This document shows, in pieces, positions 51,249 through 60,300 of a stretch of DNA of 64,000 nucleotides. This DNA comes from CAYQXJ01 sp964421565 (GTDB lineage Bacteria > Planctomycetota > Brocadiia > SM23-32), in the NCBI GenBank assembly GCA_964421565.1, contig CAYQXJ010000008.1, positions 93,958 through 157,957 of the forward strand, in the 5' to 3' direction. Within the stretch, counting starts at the first letter, position 1. Each line of letters opens with the position of its first letter. Under the pieces are notes generated by a model that searched no databases, was not told where the DNA came from, and worked only from the letters and a program-made list of their open reading frames with translations. The position numbers and the translations under genes are program-made.

Positions 51249-51515
51249 ATGCCGACGTTCATCTACATCGGGCTCGGCGTGCTGGTGGCTGCCAGCTATA
51301 TGTGCCTGTACCGGATCGGCGTCGGACCGTCCGCGCCGGACCGCACGGTCGCCATCGACATACTGGGCGTGATCCTGGTGGGTTTCTGCGCGCTGCTGAG
51401 CCTGCTGACGGGGCGTGACTTCTATCTGAGCGTGGCCATGGCGTGGGCGCTGCTCAGTTTCATCGGTACCATCGCCCTGGCCAAGCACCTGGAGGGGATG
51501 GGGTTCGATGAATGA
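51249..51515 (+). CDS. mnhF: Mrp antiporter subunit F (MnhF)
   Basis: Small three-helix membrane subunit, 88 residues, with the MnhF signature YRIGVGPSAPDRTVAIDIL. ATG 51249 follows AGAGGGAGG. It overlaps mnhG by eight bases. Confidence 0.92.
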   Translation: MPTFIYIGLGVLVAASYMCLYRIGVGPSAPDRTVAIDILGVILVGFCALLSLLTGRDFYLSVAMAWALLSFIGTIALAKHLEGMGFDE

Positions 51516-51852
51516 ATCCGTCGGCATAGCACTGATCGCAATCGGGCTGACGTTCGACATCTGCGGTTGCATTGGCCTGGTGCGTCTTCCGGACATCTAC
51601 AGCCGGCTCCAGGCAGCCACCAAGTCGGTGACGCTCGGCACCTGCATGATACTGATCGGGGTGGCCGTCTACGCTGGCCTCGGCGCCATGGGCGTAAAGG
51701 CCCTGGTGTGCATGGGCTTCGTGCTGGTCACCTCGCCGACGGCCGCCCACGCCATCGCTCGAGGTGCGCACAAGTTCGGCATCAAGCCGGCCGAACCGAC
51801 CATCGTGGACCGGTATGCCGAAGCGCAGGCCGAAGAGACGGGAGCCACATGA
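51508..51852 (+). CDS. mnhG: Mrp antiporter subunit G (MnhG)
   Basis: Three-helix membrane subunit, 114 residues, with the MnhG signature GLVRLPDIYSRLQAATKSVTLG and SPTAAHAIARGAH. It completes the A-to-G series in canonical order. Its stop overlaps the start of the NuoI-like gene (ATGA). Confidence 0.92.
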   Translation: MNESVGIALIAIGLTFDICGCIGLVRLPDIYSRLQAATKSVTLGTCMILIGVAVYAGLGAMGVKALVCMGFVLVTSPTAAHAIARGAHKFGIKPAEPTIVDRYAEAQAEETGAT

Positions 51853-52445
51853 TGCGCATGCCGAAGCTGAGAGAGCTGAAGGAGGCCGTCCGCGCGCTGA
51901 TCGGCGGGCCCTACACGGCGAACTTCCCCGCCGAGCCGACCCCCGTGCCGGAGACGTTCCGGGGGCGTCCCCGGTTCGAAGAACAGGAATGCGTCGGCTG
52001 CGGGGCCTGCGTCAACGTGTGTCCGCCCGGGGCCCTAAAGATGGTGGACGAGCCTGAGCCCGGCACCCGCACGCTCACCCTGCACCTGGACCGCTGCATC
52101 TTCTGCGGCCAGTGCGTCGCCAACTGCCTCACGGAACGTGGCATCCGCCAGACGAACGAATACGACCTGAGCACGACGGACCGCAGCACCCTGCGGGAGG
52201 AAGTGCGCAAGGCGCTGCTACTGTGCGAGGCCTGCGGTGCCGTGATCGGCGCACGCGACCACGTGCGGTGGGTCGCCCGGCGCCTGGGACCAGTGGCCTT
52301 CGCGAATCCCACGCTTATGCTGACGGCCATGGAGGAGCTGGGCCTGAGCGACCGGGAGCCGGAGCCCCACCACGAGCTGCACCGGGGCGACAGGCTGCGG
52401 CTGCTCTGCCCGAAGTGCCGGCACGTAACCTCGCTGCTTGCTTGA
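51849..52445 (+). CDS. mbhN: 4Fe-4S subunit, NuoI/EchF/MbhN-like
   Basis: Peripheral ferredoxin-like subunit of 198 residues that brings electrons to the small subunit. Two 4Fe-4S motifs are clear: CVGCGACVNVCPPGA (about residue 57) and CIFCGQCVANC (about residue 84). A C-terminal extension adds CEACG and CPKC, possibly a metal site not found in ordinary EchF. Starting at ATG 51849 it overlaps mnhG. As the last hydrogenase gene, it puts the complete Mrp set between large subunit and NuoI-like subunit in gene order. Confidence 0.9.
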   Translation: MMRMPKLRELKEAVRALIGGPYTANFPAEPTPVPETFRGRPRFEEQECVGCGACVNVCPPGALKMVDEPEPGTRTLTLHLDRCIFCGQCVANCLTERGIRQTNEYDLSTTDRSTLREEVRKALLLCEACGAVIGARDHVRWVARRLGPVAFANPTLMLTAMEELGLSDREPEPHHELHRGDRLRLLCPKCRHVTSLLA

Positions 52446-52487
52446 GCGCGTGGCCGGGGCGCTACGCTTGTGCATGCTCGCCGTGGC

Positions 52488-55400
52488 TCAGGCGTCGGCC
52501 TGCAGCACCTGGCGCAACCTGGTCGCCAGCTCATGCGCGGAGAACGGTTTCTGGATGAACCACACGTCGTCGTCCAACACGCCGCGATGGGCAATAACGT
52601 TGGCCGTGTAGCCGGACATGAAGAGCACCCGAATGTGCGGCCAGCGCCTGCGTAGCCGTTCGGCCAGTTCGCGCCCGTTCATCTCGGGCATGACGACGTC
52701 CGTGAGCAGCAGGTCGATGTTTCCGCCATGTTCCCGTGCGAGTGCTACGGCTTCGGTCGGCGTCTGCGCGACCAGCACGGCGTAGCCCAGTCGCGTGAGC
52801 ATGCGCTGGATGAGTTTGAGCACGGCGGGTTCATCCTCCACCAGCAGAATGGTCTCGCCGCCGCCGCTCGGCGTTTGGGCGCCGCGGGCGGCCTGGCGGG
52901 TGTCGACCTCGTCCTCGCAGCGGGGCAGGTAAACCTTGAAGGTTGTGCCCTTGCCCGGCTCGCTGTAGACCCACACGTTGCCGTTGTGCTGTTTCACTAT
53001 GCCGTAAACGGTCGAGAGCCCCAGCCCAGTGCCGTGACCCAGTTCCTTCGTGGTGAAGAACGGTTCGAAGACCTGCGCCCTCGTTTGCTCGTCCATGCCG
53101 CTGCCCGTGTCGCTGACGGCGATCATCACGTAGCGGCCGGGGGCGACCGACACGTGGACGCGCGCGTATTCCTCGTCGAGTTCGGCATTTGCCGTCTCGA
53201 TGGTCAGCGAGCCGCCGTCCGGCATGGCATCGCACGCGTTTACGGCCAGGTTCATGATGATCTGTTGCATCTGGCCCGGATCGGCACGCACGTTGCCCAG
53301 GTCGGGGTCGGGCAGGAACTTCAGCTCAATGTCCTCGCCGATCAGCCGCCGCAGCATTCTGGCTTGCTCGTCGATCAGCGAGTTCATGTCGAGTACCACC
53401 GGCTGCAGCGTCTGGCGGCGGCTGAAGGCCAGAAGTTGTCCGGTCAGAGTGGTCGCCCGCTCGGTAAGCGTCAACGCTTCACTCAGATCCGTATGGATCT
53501 GGGAGCCCTCTTCAGATGCCTCGCGCGCGAAGTTCAGCAGTCCTGCGATGCCCGTGAGCAAGTTGTTGAAGTCGTGGGCAATGCCGCCGGCCAGCCTGCC
53601 CACCGTCTCCATCTTCTGGGCGGCAAAAAGCTGCGACTCCAGCCGCTGTTTCTCTTGCTCCGCGCGTTTGCGCTCGGTGATGTCACGGAAGAAGCCCACG
53701 TTGCACGGCCGACCGTCTACCGAGATGGTGACAGCGTTCACGTCGGCATAGACGACGGTGCCGTCCTTTTGCAGGCACGGGATATCCTCGGCCAGAGTCT
53801 TCTCTCCTCGCGATTGGGCTTCGAACTCGGCCAGCACTTTGGACAATTCCCCGGGCGGGTGGAGGTCCATCACTTTCATGTCCGACAGCTCCGCCTGGGA
53901 GTAGCCGAGGAACTCGCACATGGAGGGGTTGGCGTATCTGAGCTCCTTTGTCGCGACATCGGCGATCAGGATGCCGTCGGCGCTGCCGTCGAAGAGCGCG
54001 CGATAACGGGCCTCGGATTCCCGCAAGGCGGCTTCCGTGCGCCTGTGTTCTTCCGCCATCTCCATGCTGTGGAGGGCATAGCCGATGTCCTCGCTGAGTT
54101 CCTCAAACAGCATCTGCTCCTGCGGCTCATCCGCCAGGGCGGCCGGCAGGGCCGTTACGAGCACCCCATATTCGCGCTCGCTATGGCGCAGGGCGCCGGC
54201 GAGGGCGGCCGTGTCGCGGTATGTCAGGCCCACGGGGCACACTTTGCAGTTGACCACCGTGTTGTGCATAACGGCAATGCCCGGGCCGTCGAGCGCCTGG
54301 CGGCAACACGGCGGCCAGTCCCCCCGCTGCAGTTTCGCGCGGATTTCGGCGAAGGCGTCGCCGATGCCGGACTCGGCCGTGACTTGGAGGCGCCCTTCCT
54401 CGCCGAAGATGACGACCCATGCGCAGCGATACCCGCGTGTGCGGGTCAGTATCTGGCACGCCTGTCGCAGCAGTGATTCGCGATCCGTCTCGTGAGTGAT
54501 CAACTGGTTGACGTTGCGGACCGCGCGCAGCACGTGGTTCAGATGTTCGACCCGCTCCCGGGACTTCTTACGCTCCGTGATGTCTTCGGCGGCGCTCATG
54601 ATGGCCACCTTCTCGCCGCGCTGATTGCGTATGGGAGCGACGGACAGGCTCATGGGGAACAGCGTGCCGTCCTTTCGCAGGCGCATCAGCTCCTTGCCGA
54701 CAAACCCTTCGCCCTCCATCACCTGGCGACGAAGCGCTTCGAACTCCTGGCGCTTCTCTTGCGGCACGATCGGCAACGGCTTGCCCAGGACTTCGTCCGC
54801 CGTCCAGCCGAAGATTCGCTCCGCTGAGGCGTTCCAGCTCAGCACAGTGCCCTCCGGGTCGATGCTGTAGAGGGCGACCGGCGAGCAAGCGATCATGGCC
54901 TGCTGAAACTCCACGCTTTCGCGCAGCTCGCGCGTTCTGCTCGCAACCTGCCGGCGCAGCGACCATGACCAGAACACGACCGCCAGCAAAAGCAGCAGCA
55001 GGGGCACCAGGACCATCGCGGAGTAGCGCAGGGCCAGCAGCAGTGGGGGCGGTGGCCCCCTGTACACCCCAAGCCATTTGTTATGTATGCGACGGTATTC
55101 GCCGCTTTCCTCCAGTAGCTTCAGCCCCTCGCTGAGCTGAGCAAGCAGTGCCTTCTGGTTGTTCGGAACCGCGTAACAATACTGAGGAGCGAGCAATGGC
55201 TCGCGTGCCAGTCGCAGAGTTCCCTCCCAGCCATGCTTCGTGATCCAGAAAAGCGCCGTCATGCGGGCCACCAGGGCGCAGTCGTGTTTGCCTTGCACCA
55301 GTTCGCGCAGGGCGTCTTCCTGGGCGGGCACGGCTACCAGCCGCTCGTCGAGCCCGTTCTCCCGGGCGAAGTCGTGCATGATGTCGTCCCGTTGCACGAC

Positions 55401-56552
55401 CAGTTGCCGGCCGGCCAGTTGGTCTAATGTGTTGGGCGCGGGGCCTTCGCCCTCGCGCACTACCGCGACGTAGCTGACCACAGTATGTGGTGGCGTGAAA
55501 TCGAACGTAAGGTCACGCTCGGTGGAGTAGAACATGCCCTGCAGCGCATCCACTTCGCCCTCGGCCAGCGCCCGGCGGATTTCCGCCCACGGGCCGAGGC
55601 GCACCTCGACATCGAGGCCCATCTCCCTGGCGATGGCGCGCGTAAGGTCGACGTTGTAGCCGGCGGGTTGCCCCGCCTCGTCAAGGTATTCGAACGGTGG
55701 GAAGTTGCTGTCGCCGCCGACCACGATGCGGCGGTGAGAGGGCAGTTGCATGGCGGCGAACCACTTGGCGTGCAGGTGGCGGTAGGTGCCGTCGGCCATG
55801 ACGATGGCGAGCCCCTCGTTCAACAGCGCCAGCGTATCGCGATCGCCCTCCCGTACGGCGAAGCAGAAGTCCTGGCGGAAGCCCTCCACCGGTTTGTCGA
55901 TGACATGCAGGTTCGTCAGCCCGGTCTGCTGGATAAGGCGCAGGGCGACAAGGCGTTGCGTGAGCACAGCGTCGTAGCGACCCTCGGACAGCTCGAGCAG
56001 GGCGGCCTCGAAGGTGGGAGTGGTATGGATGTGGATGCCGCGGTCTTCGCGACGGAGGAACTCCTCCGCATTGTCACCCTTCATCACGGCAACATGCCGA
56101 GCGCGCAGGTCATCCATGCCGCGGATGTCCGTCTTGCCCCTGCGCACTACGATGGCCCCGTGCAGGGACATGTAAGGGAAGGTGAAATCGAACAGGGCCT
56201 CTCGCTCCGGGGTGCGGCCCACCAGGGGCAGCGCGTCGACCTCCCCCTGCTCCAGCCAGCCCCGCACCTCTGCCCACGGCCCCGTGCGGAAGGTCACCTC
56301 CCGGCCCATGGCCTCCAGGGCCTCGCGCATCAGCTCGACCGAGAAGCCTTGCGTCTGCCCCGACTCGTCAACGATGCAGAAAGGCGGGTAGTCGATCTCG
56401 CAGCCGCTGCGGATCGGCGGTTCGGCTCGAGCTGCCGGCGGCATCACCACCAGCCAGATCCATGCCAGAGCCGAGAGCATGCAGCGGCACGCTCGCCAGG
56501 TAAGGGGCGCAGGGCACCGGCGGTGTTCTCGGCGGGGTCCACCTCCGTTCAT
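52488..56552 (-). CDS. Giant hybrid histidine kinase with two periplasmic solute-binding domains
   Basis: Inner-membrane sensor of 1354 residues. Order: signal anchor (about 22-45); two SBP_bac_3 domains in the periplasm (about 50-270 and 275-500, with IDYPPFCIVDESGQTQGFSV and SNFPPFEYLDEAGQPAGYNV); a membrane helix (about 509-530); a PAS domain (540-665); a GAF-like domain with four Cys (685-840); a second PAS (845-975); HisKA (GGIAHDFNNLL, His993); HATPase (DTGSGM, GTGLGLSTVYGIV); and a C-terminal receiver (Asp1285 in LLTDVVMPEMNG). The tandem binding domains suggest detection of an amino-acid-like solute. ATG 56552 was chosen over the open frame to 56672. Convergent with the hydrogenase island; a link is unproven. 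Confidence 0.9.
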   Translation of the reverse strand: MNGGGPRREHRRCPAPLTWRACRCMLSALAWIWLVVMPPAARAEPPIRSGCEIDYPPFCIVDESGQTQGFSVELMREALEAMGREVTFRTGPWAEVRGWLEQGEVDALPLVGRTPEREALFDFTFPYMSLHGAIVVRRGKTDIRGMDDLRARHVAVMKGDNAEEFLRREDRGIHIHTTPTFEAALLELSEGRYDAVLTQRLVALRLIQQTGLTNLHVIDKPVEGFRQDFCFAVREGDRDTLALLNEGLAIVMADGTYRHLHAKWFAAMQLPSHRRIVVGGDSNFPPFEYLDEAGQPAGYNVDLTRAIAREMGLDVEVRLGPWAEIRRALAEGEVDALQGMFYSTERDLTFDFTPPHTVVSYVAVVREGEGPAPNTLDQLAGRQLVVQRDDIMHDFARENGLDERLVAVPAQEDALRELVQGKHDCALVARMTALFWITKHGWEGTLRLAREPLLAPQYCYAVPNNQKALLAQLSEGLKLLEESGEYRRIHNKWLGVYRGPPPPLLLALRYSAMVLVPLLLLLLAVVFWSWSLRRQVASRTRELRESVEFQQAMIACSPVALYSIDPEGTVLSWNASAERIFGWTADEVLGKPLPIVPQEKRQEFEALRRQVMEGEGFVGKELMRLRKDGTLFPMSLSVAPIRNQRGEKVAIMSAAEDITERKKSRERVEHLNHVLRAVRNVNQLITHETDRESLLRQACQILTRTRGYRCAWVVIFGEEGRLQVTAESGIGDAFAEIRAKLQRGDWPPCCRQALDGPGIAVMHNTVVNCKVCPVGLTYRDTAALAGALRHSEREYGVLVTALPAALADEPQEQMLFEELSEDIGYALHSMEMAEEHRRTEAALRESEARYRALFDGSADGILIADVATKELRYANPSMCEFLGYSQAELSDMKVMDLHPPGELSKVLAEFEAQSRGEKTLAEDIPCLQKDGTVVYADVNAVTISVDGRPCNVGFFRDITERKRAEQEKQRLESQLFAAQKMETVGRLAGGIAHDFNNLLTGIAGLLNFAREASEEGSQIHTDLSEALTLTERATTLTGQLLAFSRRQTLQPVVLDMNSLIDEQARMLRRLIGEDIELKFLPDPDLGNVRADPGQMQQIIMNLAVNACDAMPDGGSLTIETANAELDEEYARVHVSVAPGRYVMIAVSDTGSGMDEQTRAQVFEPFFTTKELGHGTGLGLSTVYGIVKQHNGNVWVYSEPGKGTTFKVYLPRCEDEVDTRQAARGAQTPSGGGETILLVEDEPAVLKLIQRMLTRLGYAVLVAQTPTEAVALAREHGGNIDLLLTDVVMPEMNGRELAERLRRRWPHIRVLFMSGYTANVIAHRGVLDDDVWFIQKPFSAHELATRLRQVLQADA

Positions 56553-56733
56553 GGCCCTACCCTTCACCCGCTCTTCCTCCGAATGACCTGCAACGTGACG
56601 GCGTCCGTTGGGTCTCCGGCGGTTCCTCGCGCAAAAGCGCCTGTGCACGGGTAAACCGGTCACTCTATGCACTCGATACCCTAACCGATGGTGGCAGGCG
56701 GTTTCCAGCCGGCCGGGCGGGCGCGGATGCGAT

Positions 56734-57234
56734 TTACGGGGATGAGAGCGCTGAAGCGATGAGCGCGGCGGCGCGCTCGGCCGCGCCGCGGACCTCGGGG
56801 CTCAAGTCCCGCCCGTAGTCCGTTGCGCCTGGCTGTGCTGCCAGCAGCAGAACCCGCGCCCCACACGCCTGCCGCAGGAAATCGCCAGCGATCTGGAGCG
56901 ACGCCGCATGGGTCGAGAAGTCATCGGCGCGAAGGTCGCTCGCCCGCAGGAGTCGCATTTCGCCCGCGCGCCCGCCGAAGTGCACGGCGTCGACGAACAG
57001 CACCACGGCGGGCTGCAGGGAGGCGACACGCGCCAGGTGATTCTCGGGCGCGGGGCCGCAGTCGATGACGGCCCCCGGCACGGCGCCTGCCAGTCGATGC
57101 GCGACCTGCGGGCCGAACCCGTCGTCGCCCCGCTCGGGATTCCCGACCCCCAAAACGGCCACCCGCTGCGGCGGTGCGCCGAGCAGTCCATTCCTCAGCG
57201 CGTCGCGGATGTCGCTGTCGCCCGCCGGTCTCAA
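56734..57234 (-). CDS. [NiFe] hydrogenase maturation protease (HycI/HybD family)
   Basis: Nickel-dependent endopeptidase that removes the C-terminal extension of catalytic [NiFe] large subunits after metal insertion. The family opening VAVLGVGNPERGDDGFGPQV is present. The three expected metal ligands can be assigned to Glu in NPERGDDG, Asp in LFVDAVHFGG and His in FSTHAASLQ. I chose TTG 57234, which follows GAAAGGGGG and gives 166 residues, normal for the family; ATG 57354 is also in frame but overlaps the upstream gene. Its likely substrate is the MbhL-type subunit at 44730 (35-residue extension), since the sensor large subunit has no extension. Confidence 0.88.
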   Translation of the reverse strand: MRPAGDSDIRDALRNGLLGAPPQRVAVLGVGNPERGDDGFGPQVAHRLAGAVPGAVIDCGPAPENHLARVASLQPAVVLFVDAVHFGGRAGEMRLLRASDLRADDFSTHAASLQIAGDFLRQACGARVLLLAAQPGATDYGRDLSPEVRGAAERAAALIASALSSP

Positions 57235-57307
57235 CTCACAAGGCCCCCTTTCGCCGCTGCGGTGCAGCGGCCGGCAGCCGCCCAGACGGAGCGTGCCGCT
57301 GCAGCTA

Positions 57308-60300
57308 TCAATGCTTCTCCAGGGCTCCGGCGTCGCGCCGTCCGACGGGTTCATTGCCCGCGAAGTCGCTCAGGAACGGCCCGTCGAACTGCCAGGTGTA
57401 GAGTTCTTCGATGGTCGTTCTGGCATCGGCAAGGGTGCCCAGGCTGACGCGGGCGAAGTCGATGGTGCCGGCCAGGCAGTTGCCCTGCGGTGTGCCGCCC
57501 ACGTAGAAGTCCGCCGTGTTCGCGAGCGAGACCGGACCGGGCCCGGCCGCTGCGGCGTCTGCTCGGCCGTCCACATACAGGACCATCCTGCCCGCTTCGC
57601 GGTCGACCTCCGCCAGCAGGTGATGCCATGCTCCGTCGTTCAGAGCGGTCTTTCCGCTGACGGTCATCTGCCTGCCGCCGGCCTTCACTGTGAGGGCGGG
57701 GGCGCCGGCGAGGGTCAGGGCATATCCGGCCTGCGGACCCATCTTCTGCATCAGGATGGCCGGTCCGGCGCCGGGCTCGGTCTTGAAGTAGATCTCGAGT
57801 ATGAAGTTGCTCTCCCGCACGCCCGGCGTCATCAGTTCGTGGGCCGGCACGGTGCGCTCGCCCGGTGGCTGGGTGTTCAGCACCTCCTGGGATACGTAGG
57901 CGTACTGATCGCGACCGTTCAGCCGCAGCGCGCCGGCTATCCAGTCTTCCAGCTCGCCCTGCACGTAGTTCTGCTCCGTCACGTTGACGGCTTTCAACGG
58001 GTATTGCGGCATCCGGTGATAGCCGGCGCGCCCGGCGAAGTAATCCGCCATGTACCAGTGTTCGTCGGGGATCACGCTCACATCGTTGCCCATGTGGTAG
58101 AAGTTCCACTCGCCGACCATGCGGGCCAGGCCCCAGGGGACGAAGTACTTGACCCCCTGGTCTATGGCGGCTGAGCCCTCCGCCAGGCGCATGTCGCGGT
58201 TGGCGGGGTCGCGTAGCGGCTGGCGGTCAGTGGTGATGCCGAGGCCCGCGTCGAGCGCCTGGCGGCGAGCCAGCGCCTTTTGGAACGACTCGAAGTCTTC
58301 GTACCCCTTGCCGGCTACCTCGAAGACGCCGAACAGCTCGCCGACCTTGTAGAACACGTTGTGCCCGTAGGCCATCAGCTCGTGCGGATACTCCTGCTCA
58401 TGCTGGGCCCCTGTGTCCTCCTTGAGTCGGCCATGGCGGAAGGCCATCTGGCTGATGTCGGACCAGACGTTGCCCAGGAAGCGGTGATGTCCGCCGGCAG
58501 GGGACCAATCGGACCCCTTGGAGAATCGGTAGATGGTGTTGTTGATGTAGGAGTTGTGGATTGTCGTCGTGGCCTCGTTGATCGCGGCGGGGTGGCAGTA
58601 CTTGCTGTCCCTGTCGTTGTCGAGGCCCCACAGGATGTTGTTGAAGTCGTAGTTCTTGTGGCCCCCGTCGTGGTAGAGGGCGTAGCCCAGCCGGGCGTTA
58701 TAGGGCTTGCCGGCTGCCCAGTTCCAGTAGCCGTTCGGATTGGCTGAAACGTTGCTGTAGAGGTAGAAGGGCCCGCCCTGCCAGGTCTCGATGCCGCCCC
58801 AGTCGTTCGTGGACAGCAGCGTTTGCTCCGCCTTGTTATGGTGGACCAGGTAGCGTGCAAGGGGCACCTCACCTGCCGCGCCGCTGCGCTTGCCACCGAA
58901 CAGGAAGATGCCCGCCCCGTACGTGCGTAGCAGGATGTTGCCGGCCACCTGCATGGTCACCGGGTAGCGGACGTCCAGGGCATGCGCGTCCGACTGGCGG
59001 AAGGGGCGCAGCCCGATCATGTAGAGCCGATTGCGCAGCACGCGCACATCCTGCAGGCTGCCCGCGCCCCTTACGATGCTGAACGCCGCATCGTCGGTGT
59101 GCTCGACCTCATTGTCCGCCACCACGACCGAACCGATTCGCGTGCGGTCGTTGATGGCTTCGATGCGCACGGCCTTGCTGACGTGCTCGAAACGGCAGTT
59201 TCGGATCTGCACGTCGTCGCTGGAGCCGAGCAGGCGGATGCAGGCGTTGTCCACCTCCTTGTGCATCCAGTCGGAGAAGTGATAGTCCCACCACGCGTTG
59301 GTGAAGCGGAAGGTGAGCCCGCTGATTACCACGTGGCTCAGGCCCGTGGTGTCGAGGCGCGCCCGCCCCTGTTCGCCGATGATGTCGAGCCGGTTGGGCG
59401 AGTTGGCGGATGCCTGGTCCTGGATCAGGTTGTAGCGCCTGGCCGCTTCGATGGTAACCCCGTGCGGATTGCGGTCGCCCGGCAGGCGGACGTAGAGCCG
59501 CCCTCCGTCGCCGTGCCTCTCAAACCAGAACTCGCCGGCAGCGTCGAGGTATTGGGGCTTGTTCTCCAGGAAGTACCGGTTGCCGGCGTTGATCTGGCCG
59601 CTGTCGGTGAACCATCGGCCCTCAAAGGCGATGGCCCGTTTCTGCGGGAAGTATTTCACCACGGGCGTGGGGAAGGGCGTGCCCATCACTATGGCCCACT
59701 CGCTCCACACGATGGCGTCGCGGTAGTATCCCGGCTCGCGGGTCAGATGCGTGGTGTCGATGCCGAGGTGCATCTTCTTGCCGTCTACGGTGATGGTGCG
59801 GTTCGCCTCCACCCACCATTCCGGGTTCTCCCACTCCCACCATTCGCTCTTCACCTCTTCGGGGTCGGACACCTGCCAGTTTGGCGTGCGGGCGAGCGCT
59901 ATGCGAGTGACAGCGCCATCGCGGTCAATCATCCAGACGCGACGGGGCAAGAAGTCGAGATCGGCGTGCCAGACCTTGTTCGCCTCGGGCATGTCCGCGT
60001 GGTTGGCGCCCTGGCGCCAGCCGGTTACGACTTCCGAGCCGCTCAGCACTGCTTCGCCGCGGCCCCAGGAGGGGTCGCTCGTGAGCCGAACGGGCTGGCC
60101 CGGCCGGCCGGATTCCCGCGCGATAAGGGCTCCGCGGTAGGTGACGCCCCGCTTGAACACGTAAGTGTGCACCCCGCGGCAGGCCGCCGCGCGGCCCGTG
60201 GCCGCCGGATCCCAGGGGTGGTGCTTCCAGGCGGCCTCAGGCGAAGCGCCGTCATCGGCGTCGTCGCCCCCCTCGAAGTCGATGTAACGCACCGAGTCTC

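Noticed and set aside
45908..51852. Independent Mrp Na+/H+ antiporter operon unrelated to the hydrogenase
   Set aside because: The first gene overlaps the large-subunit gene and the last overlaps the NuoI-like gene, so the set is embedded in the hydrogenase operon.
42899..52445. Respiratory complex I or an Mbx/Mbs-type sulphur-reducing complex
   Set aside because: The large subunit keeps both nickel-binding CxxC motifs (CGIC and CYSC), which are lost in NuoD and altered in Mbx; the full Mrp set also does not fit complex I.
52728..54476. Long plus-strand open frame (over 580 codons) opposite the hybrid kinase
   Set aside because: It lies wholly antisense to a gene with clear PAS, kinase and receiver domains; its translation is His/Leu/Gly-rich with no domain features, typical of a GC-rich shadow frame.
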